Positions 17,356-25,162 of a stretch of 33,908 bases of DNA are shown one piece after another. Every line of letters starts with the position of its first letter. Within the stretch, counting starts at the first letter, position 1. The stretch is from assembly GCA_020025095.1 (NCBI GenBank), contig JAHHSS010000004.1, positions 1 to 33,908 of the forward strand. Direction: 5' to 3'. The notes under the pieces are model-generated. The model was not told where the DNA came from. It made no database searches and saw only the letters and a list, made by a program, of their open reading frames with translations. The position numbers and the translations under genes are program-made. The stretch is from Peptostreptococcus sp. GTDB taxonomy: Bacteria > Bacillota > Clostridia > Peptostreptococcales > Peptostreptococcaceae.

Positions 17356-18126
17356 TTACTTAGAAATAATATGTTTATATACATTCACAACAGCATAATA
17401 ACAGAAGCAATAAATAGATTTTATAAGTCCTAAATTTTCTTCATTTCTCAAAATATTCCACGTCCATCCCGCTGCTTTTAATTTATTTCCTGATAAAGAA
17501 TTTTGTCTTGTTCTATATTTAGCCAAAATTTCATCAAGTCCATATGCCTTGTATCCCTTTTTTAATATTTTAAGCCAAGCTGCATAATCTTCATGATGTA
17601 TTTTAGGCATATATATATCTTCTATATATTCTCTGTCTATCACAACTGTTAGACACGATATTGCATTTTGTCTTAAAAGCTTGTCATATGTTAATTCTTT
17701 CTTCGCATGCACTACAGTATTCAATAGCTTACTATCAGCATCCATAAATCTATATCCTGTAAAAGTAAATGCATATTTATTTTCTTGCATAAATTTTATT
17801 TGCTTCTCTATTTTTTCAGGCATCCAAACATCATCGCTATCTAAAAAAGCGACATATCTACCTTTTGCATTTGCAATACCTATATTCCTTGCATTTGAAA
17901 CTCCACCATTTTCTTCAAGAAGAATCGGTCGTATATTTTCATATTTGCTAGCATAATCTTCTATTATAAGCCTTGAAGAATCCTTTGACATATCATCAAT
18001 ACATATAATTTCTATATTTTCATAAGTCTGTGCCAATATGCTATCTAGTGTTTCACACATAAAATCTTCTGCATTATATATAGGCACAATTACAGAAACC
18101 AGATTATCAATAAACTTTTTACTCAT
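17356..18126 (-). CDS. Family 2 glycosyltransferase
   Basis: GT-A glycosyltransferase of 256 residues: VSVIVPIYNAEDFM at the start, SNARNIGIANAKGRY, metal-binding DSDD (96-99) and a C-terminal block matching the GT2 at 14577-15344. It is the second gene of the glycan operon, 14 nt after the initiating transferase, so it may add the second sugar; that order is inference. AAAGGA lies upstream of the ATG. Confidence 0.9.
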   Translation of the reverse strand: MSKKFIDNLVSVIVPIYNAEDFMCETLDSILAQTYENIEIICIDDMSKDSSRLIIEDYASKYENIRPILLEENGGVSNARNIGIANAKGRYVAFLDSDDVWMPEKIEKQIKFMQENKYAFTFTGYRFMDADSKLLNTVVHAKKELTYDKLLRQNAISCLTVVIDREYIEDIYMPKIHHEDYAAWLKILKKGYKAYGLDEILAKYRTRQNSLSGNKLKAAGWTWNILRNEENLGLIKSIYCFCYYAVVNVYKHIISK

Positions 18127-18140
18127 TAAAAATTCCTTTC

Positions 18141-18803
18141 CTATCTAGCGCCATCTCCCGTAAATACAACTTTTACTGTCATAAATACTATTTTTATATC
18201 AAGTAGTACGCTTCTATTTTTTATATAATATAAATCATATTCAAGTTTTTCTCCAGGATCCATCTCATATCCCCCATTTACCTGGGCCCATCCTGTCAGT
18301 CCAGGCTTTATAGCAAGTCTATATACGAAATTGGGATATTTTTCTTCAAACTCCTTTGTAAATATTGATCTTTCCGGTCTTGGACCTATAATCCCCATAT
18401 CTCCTTTTAGGATATTCCATAATTGCGGTATCTCATCAATTCTTGTTTTTCTTATGAACTTTCCTACCTTAGTTATTCTTGGATCATCTTTTTCAGCCCA
18501 CTGCGCTCCAAATTTTTCCGCATCAGTTCTCATTGATCTTAACTTATAAACATAAAATTCTTTCCCGTTTTTTCCAAGCCTTTCCTGTTTATAAGTAATA
18601 GGACCTCTATCTTCTATTTTTATAAGTATACCAAATATGATTATTAAGGGTATACCTATTACAAGCCCCATTAAGGATAGCAATATATCAAAAAATCTCT
18701 GATATAACTCAAATACCTTTCCATGTTTTACAATATCATAATCTATAAGATCAATGTATTCTTTTAATACAGTATCTTCACCTGAGTATTTATTAAAAGA
18801 CAT
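18141..18803 (-). CDS. Initiating undecaprenyl-phosphate sugar-1-phosphate transferase (PglC/WcaJ-type)
   Basis: Bacterial sugar transferase of 220 residues that would begin the glycan by moving a sugar-1-phosphate onto undecaprenyl phosphate at the inner membrane face. One re-entrant or membrane segment (about 37-62) precedes the catalytic domain with YKQERLGKNGKEF, KLRSMRTDAE, DDPRITKVGKFIRKTRIDEIPQL, GDMGIIGPRPE and KPGLTGWAQVNG. The short N-terminus marks it as the small monotopic PGT form. Perfect GGAGG precedes the ATG. As first gene behind promoter 18929-18957 it heads the six-gene operon. The sugar is not determinable. Confidence 0.93.
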   Translation of the reverse strand: MSFNKYSGEDTVLKEYIDLIDYDIVKHGKVFELYQRFFDILLSLMGLVIGIPLIIIFGILIKIEDRGPITYKQERLGKNGKEFYVYKLRSMRTDAEKFGAQWAEKDDPRITKVGKFIRKTRIDEIPQLWNILKGDMGIIGPRPERSIFTKEFEEKYPNFVYRLAIKPGLTGWAQVNGGYEMDPGEKLEYDLYYIKNRSVLLDIKIVFMTVKVVFTGDGAR

Positions 18804-18907
18804 ACTGTCCTCCCTCCATAAATTCCTTTTTAAAATGTTTTTATTAGTTTATCAAAGTATACAATATTTATCTAAAGAAATATTAGAACTTCACTTGTAT
18901 ACATCCA

Positions 18908-18920
18908 GTGTATTATACAC
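18908..18920. promoter_or_regulatory. 13-bp palindrome at the transcription start of the glycan operon
   Basis: GTGTAT-T-ATACAC, a perfect inverted repeat beginning about 2 nt downstream of the predicted transcription start. A second self-complementary TGTATACA follows at about 18896-18903. This is the position expected for a repressor operator; the regulator is unknown. Confidence 0.4.
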
Positions 18921-18928
18921 CAAATGAT

Positions 18929-18957
18929 ATTATACTAAAAAAATAGCTATAATACAA
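18929..18957 (-). promoter_or_regulatory. Sigma-A promoter of the glycan operon
   Basis: Minus-strand TTGTAT (18952-18957), 17-bp spacer, consensus TATAAT (18929-18934). Predicted leader of about 120 nt before the first start codon. Confidence 0.65.
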
Positions 18958-18989
18958 GTTGATTGCTATTAATAAGATAAATACTGTTG

Positions 18990-20087
18990 CTATCTAATTT
19001 GATATCTGTAAACTCTTACAGCCATCAATAAAGCTATTAATACCAATAAAAGAGTAGAAAATGTTTTAAATCTTTCCACATTAAAGAAATTTCTTCTTTC
19101 TATTTTAAATCCAACTTCATTTATTTCTTTGTATCCCTTTTCTTTAATAATCTTAGCTTCATCTGATGAGAAGTAACTCTCTTTTATGTACATCAAAGGA
19201 GCATTGCTATCTGCTGCAAGTGGAGTTACCGAAAGGGCGTTTATAAGCTGACCAACCGCAATGTGTCTTTTGTGCATAAGCTCTCCACCTTTTGATATGA
19301 AAACCTTATTTATATTTTTATCTTTGTAAAATCTATTCATTATCATCTTATTTACATCATATCTATCTTTTCCTGATATTCTCTCTACATTGGGAAGTAC
19401 TTTTTCCATGTTGCTGGTATAATAATTATCATTTCCTATAAGATATGTCTTTTTTATATTATTATTTTTAGCAAATTCTTCTATTTTAATAATATCTTTT
19501 TCTTTATTTCTTGTTACAAAAATAGGTATATTATTAACATCGGCAAAAGGTATAAAAGATATACCATTTGGAAGATCCATTTCATCATCTGAAACAATAG
19601 CTATTTCCTTGACCTTCTTATCTTTATTCATTCTTTCAGCAATATTTAGAGATAAATTTATTCCTTTTGAGTCTATAACTCTACTATACTTGTATCCATA
19701 TCTATCTAAAGATCTTTCTACTGCATTAGAAATATAATTAACTCCTCCTATCAAAATAACTTTTTTGACTCCTAACCTTTTCATTTCATCATATGTTGGA
19801 GGAAGTATTCTATTCTTTTCAATATAAAAAACAGGTAAATTCTTTGAATATGCATATGGTGCTATGGGAATTGCCTGCTGTAAATAGTCTGTATTAACTA
19901 AAATAGCTGTATCTGCTTTTTTGAATTTCTTTTTTATACTCTTATTTACCGTAGTGTATCTAGTTTCGCCTGTATAATCAATAATATCGTATTTTGATAA
20001 ATATATTTTATCTAAAACCTTAGCTCCTACTTTATAAGCCAACCCTAAGATAATAATAAGTAGTATATATTTTAAATATTTCTTCAT
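18990..20087 (-). CDS. CWB2-repeat protein with membrane segments at both ends
   Basis: Protein of 365 residues with an N-terminal hydrophobic segment (about 5-20), three CWB2-like repeats (about 33-330) and a second hydrophobic segment (about 341-358) followed by a short basic tail. Repeat hallmarks include YTGETRY, KKVILIGGVNYIS, KKTYLIGND and ISGKDRYDVNKMIMNRFY. The Pro-Ile-Leu-Leu-type motif that contacts wall polymer is altered in each repeat (PVFYIE, PIFVTR, PLMYIK). So it is fixed in the membrane with the CWB2 core outside, rather than released to the wall. No enzymatic domain is present. It lies between the glycan operon and the CWB2-amidase; a role in polymer sensing or assembly is inference. 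AGGAGAAGG precedes the ATG. Confidence 0.85.
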   Translation of the reverse strand: MKKYLKYILLIIILGLAYKVGAKVLDKIYLSKYDIIDYTGETRYTTVNKSIKKKFKKADTAILVNTDYLQQAIPIAPYAYSKNLPVFYIEKNRILPPTYDEMKRLGVKKVILIGGVNYISNAVERSLDRYGYKYSRVIDSKGINLSLNIAERMNKDKKVKEIAIVSDDEMDLPNGISFIPFADVNNIPIFVTRNKEKDIIKIEEFAKNNNIKKTYLIGNDNYYTSNMEKVLPNVERISGKDRYDVNKMIMNRFYKDKNINKVFISKGGELMHKRHIAVGQLINALSVTPLAADSNAPLMYIKESYFSSDEAKIIKEKGYKEINEVGFKIERRNFFNVERFKTFSTLLLVLIALLMAVRVYRYQIR

Positions 20088-20385
20088 TTTCCTTCTCCTA
20101 AATTTCTTTTATTATCATGTTTTACCTTTATATTATACTATATATTACTATTTTTTAAAACTGTAATTGATTTTCCTTTCTAGCATATCTATTCTCTCAA
20201 ATTAAATTTTTATTGAAATTATAATAAGAGTATTTTAAAAATATTGAACAATATTATACATTTAACTTTTAAATTTTTTGTGTTTATAAGAAAAAAGTGC
20301 ATAAAAATCATAGAATTTTTATACCGCTATTTTTTATCTACTTTTAAATACTATTTATCAAATATCGCATATTTTACTTAAAATA
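20088..20385. other. Intergenic region, no gene seen
   Basis: About 300 AT-rich bases between the CWB2-amidase terminator and the membrane CWB2 gene. It contains a TATAAT on the minus strand near 20130-20140 without a clear -35 box, probably the promoter of the downstream gene. Confidence 0.4.
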
Positions 20386-20421
20386 AAAAAGAACGAGAAA
20401 ATTTAATTACTCGTTCTTTTT
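20386..20421 (-). terminator. Rho-independent terminator of the CWB2-amidase gene
   Basis: AAAAAGAACGAG (20386-20397) pairs perfectly with CTCGTTCTTTTT (20410-20421), with a T-rich tail on the minus strand, about 25 nt past the stop codon. Confidence 0.85.
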
Positions 20422-20446
20422 ATTATTCTTTCTAGTTCGCATTTAT

Positions 20447-22273
20447 TTAATTTGAGAATGCTGCAATTATTCCTTTAGCTATCTGTATTCCCATCTTTTT
20501 CAATCCACTATCATTATTTAAAAGACTTACATCTTTTTTATTTGAAACAAAACCGCCTTCTACAAGTATCGCTGGGGCATCAGTATTTCTTATTACATAA
20601 AGATGTGTCCCATCCTTTACACCTCTATTCTTTAAATCAAATTCAGAAAGTATACTGTTAAGAACATTTTTTGCAGCCTTTCCAGCAAGGCCTCCATCAC
20701 CTTTATAAACTTCTACTCCTGTTCCACTAAATTCTTGATTTGCAGGATTTATCGGATTTCCACCTTTATTATAGTGTATACTGCAGAAGAAATCTGCCCC
20801 CTTACTATTACTTAGATTGGCTCTATCCTGTAAAGTCGGATACGTATCACTTTCTCTTGTCATAATTACATTGGCACCTGCTTTTCTTAGGTAATCAGCA
20901 CAAGAAAGAGCTGTTTTTAATGTCCAATCTTTTTCTCTTGCACCGTACATTCCCACTGCTCCACTATCACTTCCACCATGGCCAGCATCTATTACTATTT
21001 TTTTGCCCTTTATTGAGCTTACCACTTCTGGTTTAGTTTCTGGGTTTGGTGCTGGGTTTGGTTTAGCAGGCTCCTTATGAATAATTTCACTTAACTTAGA
21101 TTTTATTAGATTGCTCACTGAAGAACTAATACCACCACCTATTTGATATATGTTATCAGTTTTTCTAGAATCTAATAGCCCCACTGTAACACTTGAAACA
21201 GAATTTCTTCCTGTTATCACAATAGGCGCATGATATCTAGCCGCAAAAGGCCCGGCTGAAACAGTATCAATAAGCCCTGCATTTTCTGATTTTGTGATTA
21301 TCACTCCAGGTAGTACAGAATCTTTATAAAATCTATTTATTACACTAACATTTGTTGAATGTCTGTCTTTACCATAGATTCTATTAATACTTCCAGCATC
21401 TTTTACTACTGAGTCTATTTGATTTAAAAGCTTAGTAGATATTGAATCTTCTCCACCTATAAAATATGCTGTCGATACTTTTTTTCTAAGAAAATTCATT
21501 GCATCTGTATTTATATAATTTTTATCTACTACTATTACTGGATTTTTTGTATCACCAGCTTTAGAAGCGATTGAAAGGGCATCTGCTACACCATTTGTAA
21601 CACTTACAATATAAGCTGTATCTATTGACTTTGTTTTTGCAATGTTTTCTGCAACATTAGCTGAAACCTCTCCTGGATACTGCCCAAATATTCTTATCAT
21701 ACTTGCTCCAGTGATATTTTTAATCTTATCTGAAACTTGCTTTGAAAGATGGCTTCTATCTCCTATCAAGTACACATTTTTAGGTTTTAATCTTTTTAAC
21801 TCATTTAAAACATTACTATGAACATTATTATTCTGTGCAAGTAATATAGGTGCATTATGAAGACTTGCTAATGGAGTAGCTATTATTCCCATAATTGTAT
21901 CTTTGCCATTAACAATTATTACTGTATCAGCTCCATTTTTCCAACCTTCCTGGCTAACTCTTACTGCTGTTTCATATCGATCACTTCCATATATTTGCTT
22001 AAATAAAGCTCCAGCTTTTGAATATCCGCTATTTAAAATATCTTCAGATGAAGTTTCTTCTTCTGATTTTGTTCCATCTTCGGATAAAGTAATATTTTTT
22101 TCATCATTTGTAATACTCTTGTTTATATTCTCATTTTCCACAGTTTCTTCTGCTTTTATATTACTACTATCGACATTTACATTTTCATCTGCAAAGGCAG
22201 CCGGCATAATGCTTGTTGTAAGCATAGAAAAGGAAAGAACTGCTGCTAAAAACTTCTTTTTAATATTTTTCAA
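20447..22273 (-). CDS. Cwp6-like secreted N-acetylmuramoyl-L-alanine amidase with CWB2 anchor
   Basis: Cell-wall amidase of 608 residues. Signal peptide (cleavage after AFA, about residue 28), acidic linker to about 85, three CWB2 repeats (about 90-398; APILLAQ, NPVIVVD, APIVITG), a Pro-rich hinge (401-416) and an Amidase_3 domain (421-608). The zinc and catalytic residues are all present: His432 in DAGHGG, Glu447 in REKDW, His500 in SIHYN and Glu572 in VEGGF. It should cut the MurNAc-L-Ala bond while docked on the wall polymer. The order, CWB2 first and amidase last, is that of C. difficile Cwp6. The start is TTG 22273, with GAGGT seven nt upstream; the nearby ATG runs into a stop. Two palindromic boxes flank its promoter. 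Confidence 0.93.
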   Translation of the reverse strand: MKNIKKKFLAAVLSFSMLTTSIMPAAFADENVNVDSSNIKAEETVENENINKSITNDEKNITLSEDGTKSEEETSSEDILNSGYSKAGALFKQIYGSDRYETAVRVSQEGWKNGADTVIIVNGKDTIMGIIATPLASLHNAPILLAQNNNVHSNVLNELKRLKPKNVYLIGDRSHLSKQVSDKIKNITGASMIRIFGQYPGEVSANVAENIAKTKSIDTAYIVSVTNGVADALSIASKAGDTKNPVIVVDKNYINTDAMNFLRKKVSTAYFIGGEDSISTKLLNQIDSVVKDAGSINRIYGKDRHSTNVSVINRFYKDSVLPGVIITKSENAGLIDTVSAGPFAARYHAPIVITGRNSVSSVTVGLLDSRKTDNIYQIGGGISSSVSNLIKSKLSEIIHKEPAKPNPAPNPETKPEVVSSIKGKKIVIDAGHGGSDSGAVGMYGAREKDWTLKTALSCADYLRKAGANVIMTRESDTYPTLQDRANLSNSKGADFFCSIHYNKGGNPINPANQEFSGTGVEVYKGDGGLAGKAAKNVLNSILSEFDLKNRGVKDGTHLYVIRNTDAPAILVEGGFVSNKKDVSLLNNDSGLKKMGIQIAKGIIAAFSN

Positions 22274-22306
22274 ATCATCTACCTCTCTTTCTAAAACATA
22301 CTAAAA

Positions 22307-22321
22307 ATTACATCATGTAAC
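22307..22321. promoter_or_regulatory. Palindromic operator candidate, downstream box
   Basis: ATTACATCATGTAAC, carrying TTACA-N3-TGTAA, located in the untranslated leader between the predicted transcription start and the TTG start codon. Confidence 0.5.
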
Positions 22322-22352
22322 AATTATCTATTTTTAACATCTTCATTGATAT

Positions 22353-22381
22353 ATTATAACACATAAGTTACAATTTGTAAC
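22353..22381 (-). promoter_or_regulatory. Sigma-A promoter of the CWB2-amidase gene
   Basis: Minus-strand -10 TATAAT (22353-22358) with GTTACA (22376-22381) at the 17-bp -35 position. The -35 lies wholly inside the palindrome at 22367-22381, so a protein bound there would compete with RNA polymerase. Confidence 0.6.
22367..22381. promoter_or_regulatory. Palindromic operator candidate overlapping the -35 box
   Basis: GTTACAATTTGTAAC: perfect arms GTTAC and GTAAC with TTACA-N3-TGTAA core. Best of three copies of this box in the window. Confidence 0.55.
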
Positions 22382-22423
22382 TATTTTTTAGTTTTTGGGT
22401 ATTTGCACTTGTTACCATATTAT

Positions 22424-23788
22424 TTATTGATTTTCAGAATTGCTTTCTTTATTTTCTTGATTGTTATTTTCATTTTCTGCATTATTTGTATTTACTATAA
22501 CCCTGCCTTTTGAATCTCTTTCTATCTTTTCCTTAGGCAAGAAATCCGTATAAAAACCACTTACGTAATTATTTCTCAACCTATTAACTAAATCCTGGTC
22601 ATTATATGTAAACATATATAAGCTTATACCTCTATCTACTAGTTTATTAGTGAGTTCTTTAGAGAATTTAAACTTATTTACTGCAACAATCTTTATGCCA
22701 TGCTCATAAGAAAAATCAACTATCTTATTTACTTCTAACTCTTCCATCCTATAGGTTGTAAATATCATCGATTTGAAATTATATATATTCATTACGGGCT
22801 TATACATCTCTTGATAGTATATCTGCGGTATAATCCTATCTAAAACTGATTTATCTACATTTTTAGCTGTTTTCACAAGCTCCTTATAGCATTTTTCAAC
22901 TTCTTTTATGTCATTATTTTTCAAATCAACAACTAAATACATATCAGGATGTTCTTTCATGTATTTTGCCAGTTGTTCAAAATTCATAGTGTGATAGCTA
23001 TTCATTATCTTGGTATCCAAGAACTCTTTTTCTGTAGGCATTTTCTTTCTCCAAGACATAGGAAGGCCTAAGTTAGCAAGACTTTCTGCATCGGTTGAAT
23101 GAAGAAGTATCAGCTTGCCATCAGATGATAAAGACATATCAGCTTCCATAACCCTTAGCCCTCTACCATAACTTTTTTCTAATGCTTCTCTTGAATTTGT
23201 GTATGTATTACCATCTATTCCACCAAGTGCATGGGCAATGTATCTATTTTCTTTAACCCATGAATAATTAAACTTTTTAGGATAATTATCCATATAGACT
23301 GTTCCATCATTTGCCTGAACAACATTTACATCTAGAATTTTGTATATAAAATCAAGAGGTACATATAGTGTGTCATCCATATACTGAACTATGCCATCCA
23401 TTTTTACTATATTTTTATTATTTTTAAATCTAACCTCGTTTGACCCTCTTTTTAATAGATACGTGGCTTTCCTATATTTAAGTTCAATCTCTCCCTTTGG
23501 AAGAAATTTATAGTTAGCTTGCGTATTAAAATTTTTACAAAGTTCTAAAACTGGCACATATACAATATCATTTCTAATTTTGTACGGCTTATTCATCTGG
23601 GCTTTTTTATTATTTATAATTAATCTTTCTCTTATATTTGTATCTTTAAATTCTGATATCAGCTTTCTTTGACTTCCATAATAGTGGAATAATTTGAAAA
23701 GACCAAGTATCAGAAGCAAAGATGTTGTCAGAATCACTATTTTTTTAATTCTGAGTTTTATTCTTTCTTTCCCAACTTTCTTAAACAT
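22424..23788 (-). CDS. Membrane-anchored glycerophosphodiester phosphodiesterase-like protein
   Basis: Protein of 454 residues: a membrane segment (about 16-32), a copper-amine-oxidase-N-like beta domain (about 52-165; YVPVLEL and LYVPLDFIYK) and a C-terminal GDPD TIM barrel from about 181. Catalytic positions kept are His186, Glu215 and Asp217 in EADMSLSSDG, and His230. The Arg that normally follows the first His (HRG motif) is Ala here (AHALGG), and PENT reads YTNS. The C-terminal tail is Asn/Glu-rich. It would hydrolyse glycerophosphodiesters or glycerol-phosphate polymers outside the cell; the altered motif suggests an unusual substrate. The gene starts 13 nt after the acyltransferase gene with GGAGG before the ATG, and belongs to the secA2 operon. 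No terminator separates it from the CWB2-amidase promoter. Confidence 0.85.
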   Translation of the reverse strand: MFKKVGKERIKLRIKKIVILTTSLLLILGLFKLFHYYGSQRKLISEFKDTNIRERLIINNKKAQMNKPYKIRNDIVYVPVLELCKNFNTQANYKFLPKGEIELKYRKATYLLKRGSNEVRFKNNKNIVKMDGIVQYMDDTLYVPLDFIYKILDVNVVQANDGTVYMDNYPKKFNYSWVKENRYIAHALGGIDGNTYTNSREALEKSYGRGLRVMEADMSLSSDGKLILLHSTDAESLANLGLPMSWRKKMPTEKEFLDTKIMNSYHTMNFEQLAKYMKEHPDMYLVVDLKNNDIKEVEKCYKELVKTAKNVDKSVLDRIIPQIYYQEMYKPVMNIYNFKSMIFTTYRMEELEVNKIVDFSYEHGIKIVAVNKFKFSKELTNKLVDRGISLYMFTYNDQDLVNRLRNNYVSGFYTDFLPKEKIERDSKGRVIVNTNNAENENNNQENKESNSENQ

Positions 23789-23801
23789 TTTACCTCCACT
23801 A

Positions 23802-25160
23802 CTATATATTTATTTTTATATCATACTTATCTAAAAGATTAAGCAACAGCACCCATATAATAGTCAACACAAATGCATATACTGTTGTTGCTTTTTCAAT
23901 TCCAGTCACAGGAAGTATAAAATCTGTTGTAAACCAATTATTAAAACTCAACCAGGTTCCTGTGTATATTGATTTTATTCTTATTAGATTAATTAAACCA
24001 TTTACAACAGAAACGAATATTACTACAAAAATAGCATTTTGACCAGTTTTTCTAATCAACTTAGTTGCAAAATCAAGTTTTATTATATCAAAAAGTATAT
24101 ACAAAATATCTATTAAGAAAAACATTATCGAACTAACTCTTAAAACAAATGGTAAACTGAACACATTTCTATTCATCGGAATCCAAATTCCTATTATTAA
24201 CGATAAAATATACATTAGACTTCCTATCACAAATAGATTGACTAGTTTCTTTGCTTCATTATTAATTCTGTAGTAGTTGCTTAAAAGTGACTTTATAGAC
24301 TTTGCATTTAATCTACTTTTAATATCTTTTAAAATATTTTCTTTACTAAATCCATCTTCCTTTACCTTGTGAGTTCTTTTGTATCTTATATATTTTTTAT
24401 GTTCAATATGCTTCTTATTTAGTATACATCCTATTGAAAGACCATACATGGTAAGCGGTATAGCTGAAAAGCTAGCTAACAATCCCTCAGGGTCAGCTTC
24501 TTTTATGCTTGCAAATCCTTTTAAAATAGACTTGTCTAAACTTGTAAATATACTCTTATCTATTTCTATTCCATTTTTAAATGCCACTATCGTAAATATT
24601 ACAGATAGAATACTAGCCAGCGAAATAAATATATAAGTCAAAGCATTATTCTTTATTCTCTTTTTGAGAAAAGCTGTATATATCATCGAACATATTAAAT
24701 AGTTTATTGCCAGCAATTGGTATGGGCCGGTTAATCTTATCATGCCTTTTGCTGGAAGAAATAACATACTGTATATTATTCCGATGATAAAAATCGTAAT
24801 TGCTCTTATTAAAATATGCTTTCTAATTTCTGATATCAATTTTCCATCTTGATGATTTTTCTTTACATAAAATGGTATAGACATTCCCATTGTCAAAAGG
24901 AAAAATGGAAGAATTGTATCTGCTATATTAAATCCATTCCACTTTGATACAAGAAAATCAGGCTCAATATTTTTCCCAAATCCTTGAGATATTAAAAATA
25001 TTGTAAATATAACTAATAAACCTCTAAAGAAATCTATTGAATTTATTCTTAGATTTTCATACTTTTTATCAAACTTTCTTTTTTCGTAATATTTATTTTT
25101 TAAATCCGCAATTTTTTTATCTATTCTTACTTTTATTCTCGCTTCATTAACAGTTTCCAT
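23802..25160 (-). CDS. YeiB/HGSNAT-type (DUF5009-like) polytopic acyltransferase
   Basis: Membrane protein of 452 residues with about eleven hydrophobic segments. The family start is clear: NSIDFFRGLLVIF (about 41-53), KWNGFNIADTILPFFLLTMG and RLTGPYQLLAINY. Relatives transfer acetyl groups from cytosolic acetyl-CoA to amino sugars across the membrane. A basic cytosolic insert (about 250-305) is unusual. In the family the W-N-G motif is usually preceded by His-Ala-x; here the sequence is LVSKWNG, so the His proposed as acetyl acceptor in human HGSNAT is not at its place. The start codon is only two bases after the secA2 stop, which indicates translational coupling. It may modify the wall glycan or GlcNAc of peptidoglycan; inference. 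Confidence 0.75.
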   Translation of the reverse strand: METVNEARIKVRIDKKIADLKNKYYEKRKFDKKYENLRINSIDFFRGLLVIFTIFLISQGFGKNIEPDFLVSKWNGFNIADTILPFFLLTMGMSIPFYVKKNHQDGKLISEIRKHILIRAITIFIIGIIYSMLFLPAKGMIRLTGPYQLLAINYLICSMIYTAFLKKRIKNNALTYIFISLASILSVIFTIVAFKNGIEIDKSIFTSLDKSILKGFASIKEADPEGLLASFSAIPLTMYGLSIGCILNKKHIEHKKYIRYKRTHKVKEDGFSKENILKDIKSRLNAKSIKSLLSNYYRINNEAKKLVNLFVIGSLMYILSLIIGIWIPMNRNVFSLPFVLRVSSIMFFLIDILYILFDIIKLDFATKLIRKTGQNAIFVVIFVSVVNGLINLIRIKSIYTGTWLSFNNWFTTDFILPVTGIEKATTVYAFVLTIIWVLLLNLLDKYDIKINI

Positions 25161-25162
25161 TT

